Source: Gemmatimonadaceae bacterium (GTDB lineage Bacteria > Gemmatimonadota > Gemmatimonadetes > Gemmatimonadales > Gemmatimonadaceae). From it: DNA of 13,446 nt. The stretch lies in NCBI GenBank assembly GCA_014379705.1, contig JACMLI010000488.1, forward strand, positions 1 to 13,446. The letters are read 5' to 3'. Below, piece after piece: positions 1 to 6,163 of this stretch; within the stretch, counting starts at the first letter, position 1, and each line of letters opens with the position of its first letter. The translations under genes were made by a program, and so were the position numbers. The notes beneath the pieces were generated by a model that saw nothing but the letters and a program-made list of their open reading frames with translations, was not told where the DNA came from and did no database searches.

Positions 1-652
1 GGATCGTGGACGCGCGCCGGGACGCGATCGATCCCCGGGGTGACCAGCGCTGTGGCGCGGGCAGGACGGCGGCGAGGCGCGCGGCCTCGTCGCGCGTGAG
101 GGCCTTCGCCGGCTTCCGGTAGTGTACCTGTGCCGCCATCTCGGCGCCGAACACGCCGTCGCCCCATTCGGCAAGGTTGAGGTAGAGGTCGAGGATGCGG
201 TCCTTCGACAGGCAGGTCTCGAGGACGAGCGTCAGGTACGCCTCGTAGCCCTTGCGAATGAAGGACCGCCCTTCCCACAGGAAGAGGTTCTTCGCCACCT
301 GCTGCGTAATCGTCGACGCCCCGCGAAGCTTTCGCCCGCGCCTGGCCTTCTCGAGCGCGTTCTCGATCTCCTTGAGGTCAAAGCCGTAGTGCAGGTAGAA
401 ACGATCGTCTTCGCTCGCGAGCACCGCACGGCGCAGGTGGTCGGAGATCTCATTGTGCGGGACGATGTCGCGCTTCGGGTAGATCGGCTCCTTTCCAGCC
501 ACCATGCGCTGCCCCGCACGTCGCAACATGACCATCGTGGTCACGGGCTGGACGAAATTGAGGGGAAGGGCGAGCACGATCGGCCCGACGAGTGCCGCCA
601 CGGCGATCCAGAGGACGGCGCGCCAGAGTTTACGGAGGAGTCCGCTCTTCAC
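1..652 (-). CDS. mtgA: Monofunctional biosynthetic peptidoglycan transglycosylase (GT51), 3' end outside window
   Basis: Polymerises lipid II into glycan strands in the periplasm while anchored in the inner membrane. Translating the minus strand from GTG 652-650 gives 217 residues before the window edge. Residues about 9-32 are one hydrophobic anchor. The GT51 motifs follow in order: ASEDDRF (80-85, catalytic Glu81) with HYG at 88-90, GASTITQQVAKN (111-122), RKGYEA (133-138), Glu145 in LVLE as the probable second acidic residue, KDRILDLYLN (150-159) and LTRDEAARLAAVLPAP (185-200). No transpeptidase domain is visible, and spacing fits MtgA rather than a class A PBP, although the C-terminus is not seen. 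A GTG three bases further upstream (655) is an alternative start, and no clear Shine-Dalgarno precedes either. It is divergent from a DUF1343 muramidase gene, so synthesis and turnover of the same polymer sit back to back. Confidence 0.93.
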   Translation of the reverse strand, partial: MKSGLLRKLWRAVLWIAVAALVGPIVLALPLNFVQPVTTMVMLRRAGQRMVAGKEPIYPKRDIVPHNEISDHLRRAVLASEDDRFYLHYGFDLKEIENALEKARRGRKLRGASTITQQVAKNLFLWEGRSFIRKGYEAYLTLVLETCLSKDRILDLYLNLAEWGDGVFGAEMAAQVHYRKPAKALTRDEAARLAAVLPAPQRWSPRGSIASRRASTI

Positions 653-684
653 CACTCGAAAAGTGACGGATTGACCGCGCTGGT

Positions 685-696
685 GAAAGCGCTTTC
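685..696. promoter_or_regulatory. 12-bp perfect palindrome, candidate LacI-family-type operator
   Basis: GAAAGCGCTTTC reads the same on both strands. With its flanks (TGAAAGCGCTTTCG, 684-697) it has the central-CG layout of LacI/GalR-family operators and differs from the Bacillus CcpA cre consensus only at the last base. It lies between the divergent starts of mtgA (652) and the DUF1343 gene (754). That is 23 bp upstream of the predicted -35 of the latter and about 33 bp upstream of the mtgA start. No regulator gene is in the window, so the binding protein is unknown. Confidence 0.4.
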
Positions 697-718
697 GGTG
701 CCCAGAGTCGATCGCGCG

Positions 719-754
719 CTGACATCCGATCGCGACCGGGGTAGAATCCGCCCA
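719..754 (+). promoter_or_regulatory. Sigma70-type promoter predicted to give a leaderless DUF1343 mRNA
   Basis: CTGACA (719-724), a 17-bp spacer, then TAGAAT (742-747): each hexamer matches the consensus at 5 of 6 positions and the spacing is ideal. Only six bases separate the -10 from ATG 754, so a start site about 7 nt downstream of the -10 falls on or beside the A of the start codon. No Shine-Dalgarno precedes the ATG, which agrees with leaderless translation. Confidence 0.65.
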
Positions 755-1977
755 TGCGCTCGCGACTCCTCTTCCATGCTGCGTGGCTGGCTGCCACGCT
801 CCCGTGCCTCACCGCCGCCCCCGTTCAGGCCCAGGGCTCCCGTGTTCGTACCGGGCTCGAGGTGCTCCTCACCGATTCGATCCACCTCGTGCGTGGCAAG
901 CGCGTGGGGCTGATCACGAACCACACGGGTCAGGGCCCGATGGGGAAGAGCTCGGTCGACTTGCTGCACGCGGCCCCGGGCGTGCGGCTCACTGCGCTGT
1001 ACGGGCCAGAGCACGGGATCCGAGGTGTCGCGAGGGCCGGCGACCACATTGCGTCGTTCGTTGATTCGGCGACGGGCGTGCCCGTGCACTCCCTGTACGG
1101 CGAAACGCGCGTCCCGACAGCGGCGATGCTCAAGGACGTCGACGTGCTCGTCTACGACATCCAGGACGTCGGCGCACGCGTTTACACCTACCCATGGACG
1201 ATGGCGCTCGCCGCCGAGGCAGCAAGGAAGCCGTTCATCGTGCTCGATCGCCCGAACCTCATCCGCAACGATCGCGTGGAAGGCGGCGTCCTCGACGCGA
1301 AGTACCGCTCCTTTGTGGGCCAGTACCCGGTCGCCCTGCGCTACGGGCTCACGATCGGGGAATTGGCCAACTACCTGGTCAAGACGGGGCAGGTGAAGGC
1401 CGAGCTGACCGTGGTTCCGATGCAAAACTACCGCCCGTCGATGTGGTGGAACGAGACCGGGCTCTCGTGGCTCAATCCGTCCCCCAATATCCGGTCCGGG
1501 GACGCCGCCCTGGTGTACACTGGCACCGTCTTCTTCGAGGGGACGAACCTCAACGAGGGGCGCGGCATGCAGATGCCCTTCCAGATGGTCGGGGCCTCGT
1601 GGCTGACGGACGCGGGGGTGATTGCGAATGCACTCAATGCGAAGCGGATCCCCGGCGTGGTGTTCGACTCGGCGAGCCAGCAGGTCGAGGCCGGATTCAA
1701 GTTTGGCGGGGAGACCATCCCCGTCATCGTGGTCGTGGTGAGCGATCGCGAGCGCGTGCAGCCCCACGTGGTCGGCCTGCACATGCTCCGCGCGATCTAT
1801 CAGCGCCACCAGAAGGAATTCCGCTGGCGGGAGAGCTCGATCGATCGGCTCTCGGGCTCCGACCGGCTACGCAAGGCGGTGGAGACGGACGGAGGGATCG
1901 AGGCGCTCATCCCGATCCTGGACCGGGAGTCCGCGGCGTTTGCGGAGCAGGTCCGGGCGTACCGGATCTACAAATAG
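754..1977 (+). CDS. Secreted DUF1343 / NamZ-type exo-beta-N-acetylmuramidase (GH171 family)
   Basis: Family members characterised so far (NamZ) release terminal MurNAc from peptidoglycan fragments; the exact substrate here is not shown. The product has 407 residues with an N-terminal signal peptide (hydrophobic core about 5-22, probable cleavage VQA-QG after residue 26). Family motifs seen are ITNHTG (54-59), GPEHGIRG (84-91), SLYGETR (113-119), YDIQDVGARVYTY (134-146), LDRPN (164-168), and FFEGTN followed by NEGRG in the second half. The length is normal for the family and there are no frameshifts. The start at 754 is favoured by the complete signal peptide and by the promoter just upstream. 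It faces away from mtgA across a shared 101-bp regulatory region. The stop codon is followed at once by an inverted-repeat element. Family assignment is firm; exo-muramidase activity is inferred from the family. Confidence 0.9.
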   Translation: MRSRLLFHAAWLAATLPCLTAAPVQAQGSRVRTGLEVLLTDSIHLVRGKRVGLITNHTGQGPMGKSSVDLLHAAPGVRLTALYGPEHGIRGVARAGDHIASFVDSATGVPVHSLYGETRVPTAAMLKDVDVLVYDIQDVGARVYTYPWTMALAAEAARKPFIVLDRPNLIRNDRVEGGVLDAKYRSFVGQYPVALRYGLTIGELANYLVKTGQVKAELTVVPMQNYRPSMWWNETGLSWLNPSPNIRSGDAALVYTGTVFFEGTNLNEGRGMQMPFQMVGASWLTDAGVIANALNAKRIPGVVFDSASQQVEAGFKFGGETIPVIVVVVSDRERVQPHVVGLHMLRAIYQRHQKEFRWRESSIDRLSGSDRLRKAVETDGGIEALIPILDRESAAFAEQVRAYRIYK

Positions 1978-1980
1978 ACG

Positions 1981-2098
1981 GGGGGACTAGTGGGCTAGTG
2001 GAGTAGTGGTGGTCGAGTGGCCGAGTGCGGCAGGGCGGCGTCCCGCTCGCCCACGCGTCCCCACGACTAGTCCACTAGTCAACTAGTCCACTAGGCCC
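1981..2098. repeat. Inverted arms of an 8-bp CTAG-containing tandem repeat
   Basis: This starts four bases after the DUF1343 stop. The right arm has four CTAG units exactly 8 bp apart (2067, 2075, 2083, 2091; consensus CTAGTCCA). The left arm has CTAGTGGG and CTAGTGGA (1987, 1995), then GTAGTGGT (2003) and degenerate CGAGTGG/CGAGTG copies still 8 bp apart (2014, 2022). The arms are imperfect reverse complements (TGGACTAG against CTAGTCCA) around a loop of about 50 nt, so a long hairpin or cruciform is possible. Six CTAG tetramers in about 108 bp is striking for a GC-rich genome. There is no T-tract, so a classical terminator is not supported. The rest of the gap up to 2144 shows no clear promoter. 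Confidence 0.7.
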
Positions 2099-2144
2099 CC
2101 GACGCCTGAAACCCCCCCTCCGCGTCGAGCGTAGGCCCGTCACC

Positions 2145-3386
2145 ATGTCGCTCTTCGAAGCCATCCGTCTCGCCCTGGCCACCATCCGGTCCCAGAAGCT
2201 CAAAAGCTTCTTCACGCTCCTGGGGGTCACCATTGGTGTGATGTTCCTCATCGCGATCGTGTCGATCGTGAGTGGCATGGGGCGGTTCATGGAGGAGGAC
2301 CTGATCGGGAAGCTGATCCCGAAGAACTCCTTCGAATTGCGCCGGCGCCCGAACATCACCATGGGCGACATCGACGACTCGGAGTGGCGCGAATGGAACG
2401 CCCGCCCGCGCCTTCGGGAGACGGACATGCAGCCGGTGGTCGAGCAGCTCCCCCCGAGTGCCTCGTGGGCCATGTACTCCGAGGACAACGTGAACGTGGA
2501 GTCGCGCTACGGCCGGCCCCGCGGCATCAGCCTGAGCGTGGTGGACGGCGACTGGTTCGCCCAGAAGAACATGGGGCTCTCCGTGGGGCGGTTTCCGACG
2601 CTTCAGGAGTACGACCTCGGGTCGCCGGTGGTGGTGATCGGGGAGGACCTCCGCGAGCACTTCTACAAGGGCCTCGATCCGATCGGGCGCGAGCTCAAGA
2701 TCGGCGCCATTCCCTACCAGGTGATCGGCGTGGCCGAGAAGCAGGGGAGCGCGTTCGGCATCTCGCTCGACAAGTTCGCCGTGGTGCCGTACAAGGCGCC
2801 GGCACGCCGGCTGGTGAACCCCACGGGGATCATCGACGGCATCATCATCAAGCTGCCTGACGACCTGCAGATGCAGGCCACGATGGAGGACATCCGCCAG
2901 TTCATGCGGGCCCATCGCGGACTCCGGCCGTCGCAGAAGGACAACTTCTCGCTGCAGACGTCGGACAGCGCGCTCGAGTTCTGGAAGAAGATCCAGGGCT
3001 TCCTCGTGATGGCCGGCATCGCCCTCCCCGCGATCGGGCTGATCGTCGGGTCGATCGTGATCATGAACATCATGCTGGTGGCGGTGGCGGAGCGGACGCG
3101 CGAGATCGGCGTGCGGAAGGCGTTAGGCGCGCGTCGCCGTGACATCCTGTCGCAGTTCCTCGTGGAGTCCACGACGCTGGCCCTCTTCGGGGCCGCCCTG
3201 GGCATCGCGATCGGCTACGGGCTGGCCTACCTGATCTCGGCGCTGTCCCCGCTCCCGACGGCGGTGGAGACGTGGTCGGTGGTGGTGGCGGTCGTCGTCG
3301 GTGGCGGCGTGGGAATCATTTCCGGGGTCTATCCGGCGAGCCGCGCGTCGCGCCTCGATCCGGTCGCCGCGCTGCGGCAGGAGTAG
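2145..3386 (+). CDS. MacB/FtsX-type ABC transporter permease (first of a pair)
   Basis: Inner-membrane permease subunit of the MacB/LolCE superfamily (type VII ABC systems), which couple cytoplasmic ATP hydrolysis to periplasmic work such as lipoprotein release or efflux. The 413 residues show the family layout: a membrane helix at about 20-46, a large periplasmic MacB_PCD-like domain at about 50-280, then three C-terminal helices (about 284-312, 340-362, 376-395). The coupling segment TREIGVRKALGARRRDIL includes KALGA at 325-329, and the C-terminus PASRASRLDPVAALRQE is typical. It lacks a nucleotide-binding domain, unlike full MacB. Start ATG 2145 fits the family N-terminus, but its Shine-Dalgarno is weak. 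The next permease follows after 3 bp. The KALGA leucine is a TTA codon inside a CGTTAGGC octamer. Substrate unknown. Confidence 0.88.
   Translation: MSLFEAIRLALATIRSQKLKSFFTLLGVTIGVMFLIAIVSIVSGMGRFMEEDLIGKLIPKNSFELRRRPNITMGDIDDSEWREWNARPRLRETDMQPVVEQLPPSASWAMYSEDNVNVESRYGRPRGISLSVVDGDWFAQKNMGLSVGRFPTLQEYDLGSPVVVIGEDLREHFYKGLDPIGRELKIGAIPYQVIGVAEKQGSAFGISLDKFAVVPYKAPARRLVNPTGIIDGIIIKLPDDLQMQATMEDIRQFMRAHRGLRPSQKDNFSLQTSDSALEFWKKIQGFLVMAGIALPAIGLIVGSIVIMNIMLVAVAERTREIGVRKALGARRRDILSQFLVESTTLALFGAALGIAIGYGLAYLISALSPLPTAVETWSVVVAVVVGGGVGIISGVYPASRASRLDPVAALRQE
3121..3128 (+). repeat. CGTTAGGC octamer (representative of 8 copies)
   Basis: Copies on the + strand start at 3121, 3940, 4375, 7728, 12161 and 13317. 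Copies on the - strand are at 5223-5230 and 11901-11908. Six are in coding sequence, always read xCG-TTA-GGC (Leu-Gly), and two are intergenic. See the finding for the count and codon comparison. Confidence 0.75.
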
Positions 3387-3389
3387 GCG

Positions 3390-4640
3390 ATGGCCTTCGG
3401 TTCCCGCATCTCAGGCCTGTTCGAGGGCGTCGTGATGGCGATCGACGCCCTGCGCGCCAACCGCGTGCGTGCCGCGCTCACCATCCTGGGCATCGCCATC
3501 GGCGTGTTCGTGGTCGTGGTGATGTCGGCGGCGATCAACGGCATCAACCGGGGCGTGGCCTCCGAGTTCGAGAAGGCCGGCCCGTCGACGTTCTTCGTGA
3601 ACCGTTTCCCGATCTCGCTCGAGGCCTGCGACGACAGCGGGGAGACGTGCAAGTGGCGCAGCAACCCGCCGCTGCGCGTCGCCGAGGCCTCGACGATCCG
3701 GCGCCTGCCGAGCATCCAGGGCGTCAACGTCGGCAGCGGCGCGAACGCCGCGATGAAGTATTACGACCGGATGCTCTCCTCGGCGCGCATCACCGCGACG
3801 ACGTCGGACTGGCTGGAGACGAGCGGCGGGGACATCACCGAAGGGCGCAACTTCACGCAGGCCGAAGACATGAACTCGGCGCGCGTGCTGGTGATCAACG
3901 AGGAGATGAAGAAGCGGCTGTTCGGCGCCGAGAGCGACCCGTTAGGCAAGGTGGTGCAGGTGAACCGCGCGCCCTACGAGGTGATCGGGGTGTTCAAGGG
4001 GGGCGGCGAGTTCATGGGCACCCCGAGCCCGCGCGCCTACGTGCCCTTCAGCACGGGCAACAAGTACCTGAACATCTGGATCGACTGGATCGACTTCACG
4101 GTGAAGCCGCGCGCGGGCTTCACGCGCGACGAGGCGATCGATGACGTCGTCGCTACCCTGCGTGCCTCCAGGGGGCTGCGGCCGGCGCAGGAGAACACGT
4201 TCGCGGTGATCACGCAGGACAAGCTGTTCGAGACGTGGGGCAAGATGACCGGCGTGTTCTTCCTCGTGATGCTCACGCTGTCGGGCATCGGCCTGATCGT
4301 CGGTGGCGTCGGCGTGGTGGCGATCATGATGATCAGTGTCACCGAGCGCACGCGCGAGATCGGGGTCCGCAAGGCGTTAGGCGCGACCCGGGGCGTGATC
4401 CTCTGGCAGTTCCTCGTGGAGGCCGCCACGCTCACCGCGATCGGCGCGATGGTCGGACTGGTGGTCGGGTGGCTGGTGTCGCTCATCATCCGGAGTGCGA
4501 CGCCCCTTCAGGCCTCGATCCCGCCCGGCGCCATCCTGGCGTCGCTGGTCGCGAGCTGCCTGACCGGTATCCTCTTCGGACTGTTCCCCGCCTCTCGGGC
4601 GGCGCGGCTGGATCCCATCGACGCGCTTCGCTACGAGTGA
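3390..4640 (+). CDS. MacB/FtsX-type ABC transporter permease (second of a pair)
   Basis: Paralogue of the preceding gene with the same four-helix plus periplasmic-domain layout (416 residues: helix about 28-50, periplasmic domain about 53-285, helices about 286-315, 345-370, 381-400). The conserved TERTREIGVRKALGATR segment starts at 318, and the C-terminus is PASRAARLDPIDALRYE. Start ATG 3390 is supported by AGGAG at 3379-3383, which overlaps the end of the upstream gene; the 3-bp gap implies translational coupling and a heterodimeric permease. Its periplasmic domain has Cys80 and Cys87, absent from the partner, which could form a disulfide. Neither gene is fused to or next to an ATPase, so the ATP-binding subunit must come from elsewhere. 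Two CGTTAGGC octamers encode PLG and ALG here. Confidence 0.88.
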   Translation: MAFGSRISGLFEGVVMAIDALRANRVRAALTILGIAIGVFVVVVMSAAINGINRGVASEFEKAGPSTFFVNRFPISLEACDDSGETCKWRSNPPLRVAEASTIRRLPSIQGVNVGSGANAAMKYYDRMLSSARITATTSDWLETSGGDITEGRNFTQAEDMNSARVLVINEEMKKRLFGAESDPLGKVVQVNRAPYEVIGVFKGGGEFMGTPSPRAYVPFSTGNKYLNIWIDWIDFTVKPRAGFTRDEAIDDVVATLRASRGLRPAQENTFAVITQDKLFETWGKMTGVFFLVMLTLSGIGLIVGGVGVVAIMMISVTERTREIGVRKALGATRGVILWQFLVEAATLTAIGAMVGLVVGWLVSLIIRSATPLQASIPPGAILASLVASCLTGILFGLFPASRAARLDPIDALRYE

Positions 4641-4644
4641 GTCG

Positions 4645-4689
4645 AGATGGCAGGGGGCCGATGGCTCTGCCATCTGCCATCTGCCATCT
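4645..4689. repeat. Tandem 7-bp repeat with inverted copy between convergent genes
   Basis: Three perfect tandem copies of CTGCCAT (4667-4687) are preceded by the inverted copy AGATGGCAG (4645-4653). This gives a perfect 9-bp stem with CTGCCATCT and a 13-nt loop; the other two repeat copies offer alternative pairings in shifted register. The element begins four bases after the permease stop (4640) and lies ahead of the 3' end of the minus-strand EAL-HDOD gene (4722), so it could end transcription in both directions. There is no T-tract. Confidence 0.65.
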
Positions 4690-4721
4690 GGCGCAGCAGG
4701 TTCAGAAGGAGCGTTGCGTGG

Positions 4722-5966
4722 TCATGACGCCCTGGCAACGGCGCCCTTGCTGGTGGGCATCTGTTCCGCGGCCCACTGGACACAGTCGGCATAGATCACC
4801 GGCAGCTGCGCGGGGTCCAAGCCGATATTGCCGGCCGCCTCGCCCGCCATCTCCCACAGCCCGAGCTCGTACGACTCCACGATCACCAGCGGGTCGGCGT
4901 ACTTGCCCGTGCGGTCGAGCAGCGCCTGCTTGACGTCGTCGCTCAGGTTCACGCGCTCGAGCACTTCCGACATCGGCATGCGGAAGACGGCGTCGAGGAG
5001 CGAGAAGAGGCCCATCAGGAAGAGCGTGCCCTTGTCGAGGCCCGTGCGTGGCACCGCGAGTTGCTCGCAGAAGCGGGCGCGTTGCACGGCCTGGCGGATC
5101 AACTCGTCGTCGGCGCCGCGCTTGCCCGCGCGTGAGGTGGCCGAGGCGAGGGCGAGCCAGCGGATCACGTTGTCGCGCCCCACGAGGCGGAGCGCATGCG
5201 GGATCGACGTGATCCCACGCCCGCCTAACGCGGCGGAGTTGACGATGCGCAGCAGCTGGTAGGTGATGCCCGGGTCGGCGCTGATGACCCGCTCGAGCTC
5301 ACGTTCCGGTGTCGAGGGATCGCGCGCGAGGCCAAGCAGCCGAAGCGCCGCAGCCGTCGACGTGGGAATCTCGGCGGCTGGCAGTGGCTCGGGACGGCTG
5401 AAGTGCGGACCCTGAAACACGTCGAAGCCCAGCTCGAGGCAGGCCTTGTGCAGCTTGGCGTCCAGCACGTGGTCGGCGACGACCTTCTTCTGCAGGCGCT
5501 TGAGGGCCGCGACGATCGCGCCGAGCGTCGCCGGGTCCTGGGTGCGCAGGTCGATGCGCACCATCGCCGCCTGTTGGAGCAGCTGAAGGATCGGGGCCCC
5601 GGGAACGCGTGGCAGCTCGAACTCATCCAGGACGATCTTGACGCCCTTCTTCGCGAGTTCGGTCACGGACGCGATCACTTCCTCATCCGCGCCGACGTCG
5701 GCGGGGATCAGCACCACCAGGGCCGTGGGCTCCGGGATGTCGAAGATCCGTTCAACCAGCTGCTGGCGCGTGGCGCGCACCCAGGCCGGGAGGCCGGAGC
5801 GCAAGAACTCGAACGACCCGCTCATGTAACTTCTAGCAAACGGATCACTTCCGTCGTCCGACGGCTTGAAGCGAAGCTCGTATCCAACCGCACTGTCGGT
5901 GCGGTCGAAGACGGGCTGGCGGACGAGGAAGATGTCGGACATTGGCTGCGAAAAGGGAACGGGCAC
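4722..5966 (-). CDS. EAL-HDOD signalling protein with degenerate EAL domain (YuxH-like)
   Basis: Two-domain cytoplasmic signalling protein. An EAL-like domain (about 10-200) opens with DIFLVRQPVFDR and GYELRF where an active enzyme has EAL. It has VLDEFEL (112-118), VADHV in place of the usual AEKVE-like segment (163-167) and FQGPHFSRP (184-192). These changes resemble the YuxH-type family, in which the EAL domain is thought not to hydrolyse cyclic di-GMP. An HDOD domain follows (about 205-395), including ITYQLLRIVNSAALGG and IPHALRLVGRDNVIRWLAL; HDOD lacks HD-phosphohydrolase metal ligands and usually acts as a regulatory scaffold. The 414-residue length fits. The first start is GTG 5966; ATG 5942, just before SDIFLVRQ, matches the family N-terminus as well, and neither has a clear Shine-Dalgarno. 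Convergent with the permeases, divergent from the peptidase. Confidence 0.87.
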   Translation of the reverse strand: MPVPFSQPMSDIFLVRQPVFDRTDSAVGYELRFKPSDDGSDPFARSYMSGSFEFLRSGLPAWVRATRQQLVERIFDIPEPTALVVLIPADVGADEEVIASVTELAKKGVKIVLDEFELPRVPGAPILQLLQQAAMVRIDLRTQDPATLGAIVAALKRLQKKVVADHVLDAKLHKACLELGFDVFQGPHFSRPEPLPAAEIPTSTAAALRLLGLARDPSTPERELERVISADPGITYQLLRIVNSAALGGRGITSIPHALRLVGRDNVIRWLALASATSRAGKRGADDELIRQAVQRARFCEQLAVPRTGLDKGTLFLMGLFSLLDAVFRMPMSEVLERVNLSDDVKQALLDRTGKYADPLVIVESYELGLWEMAGEAAGNIGLDPAQLPVIYADCVQWAAEQMPTSKGAVARAS

Positions 5967-6104
5967 GAGTGAGTATCGGACGATCGACCACCGGACTGCA
6001 CGTGCGGCCCCCGGCGCCCGGGGTCACCTATGGCGTCGAGTCCCCACCCGCCCCAGTGGATTGTACGACCATTACCTTGCATCGCTGACTCCGGGACTCG
6101 CGAT

Positions 6105-6123
6105 CCGGTCACAACGACCGGTC
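6105..6123. repeat. CCGGTC direct repeat / GACCGGTC palindrome upstream of peptidase gene
   Basis: CCGGTC occurs at 6105-6110 and 6118-6123 (13 bp start to start); the second copy sits within the palindrome GACCGGTC (6116-6123). It lies in the 197-bp divergent gap, 41 bp before ATG 6164. It could be an operator, but the hexamer is short and GC-rich, so chance is a serious alternative. I found no convincing -35/-10 pair in this gap for either gene. Confidence 0.2.
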
Positions 6124-6163
6124 TCAGCCGTAGGACTCCACCACTCGATCACACGCGCTCCGC

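Noticed and set aside
122..913. Plus-strand open frame of 263 codons at the left end
   Set aside because: It is antisense to the clear GT51 motifs of mtgA (1-652, minus) and runs into the DUF1343 gene in another frame.
649..1809. Long minus-strand open frame opposite the DUF1343 gene
   Set aside because: Its product is His/Arg/Asp-rich with no recognisable family, while the + strand encodes a complete DUF1343 protein; a codon-bias shadow. The same holds for minus frames at 6149-7246, 2091-2915, 10713-11501 and 12364-13425.
1981..2098. CTAG inverted repeat as ends of a mobile element or attachment site
   Set aside because: No transposase or integrase nearby, no target-site duplication seen, and the arms are tandem short repeats rather than unique terminal repeats.
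4667..4687. Three CTGCCAT copies as a CRISPR-like array
   Set aside because: Units are 7 bp with no spacers between them.
5403..5972. Plus-strand frame of 189 codons antisense to the EAL-HDOD gene
   Set aside because: Shadow of a well-supported minus-strand gene; no family features.
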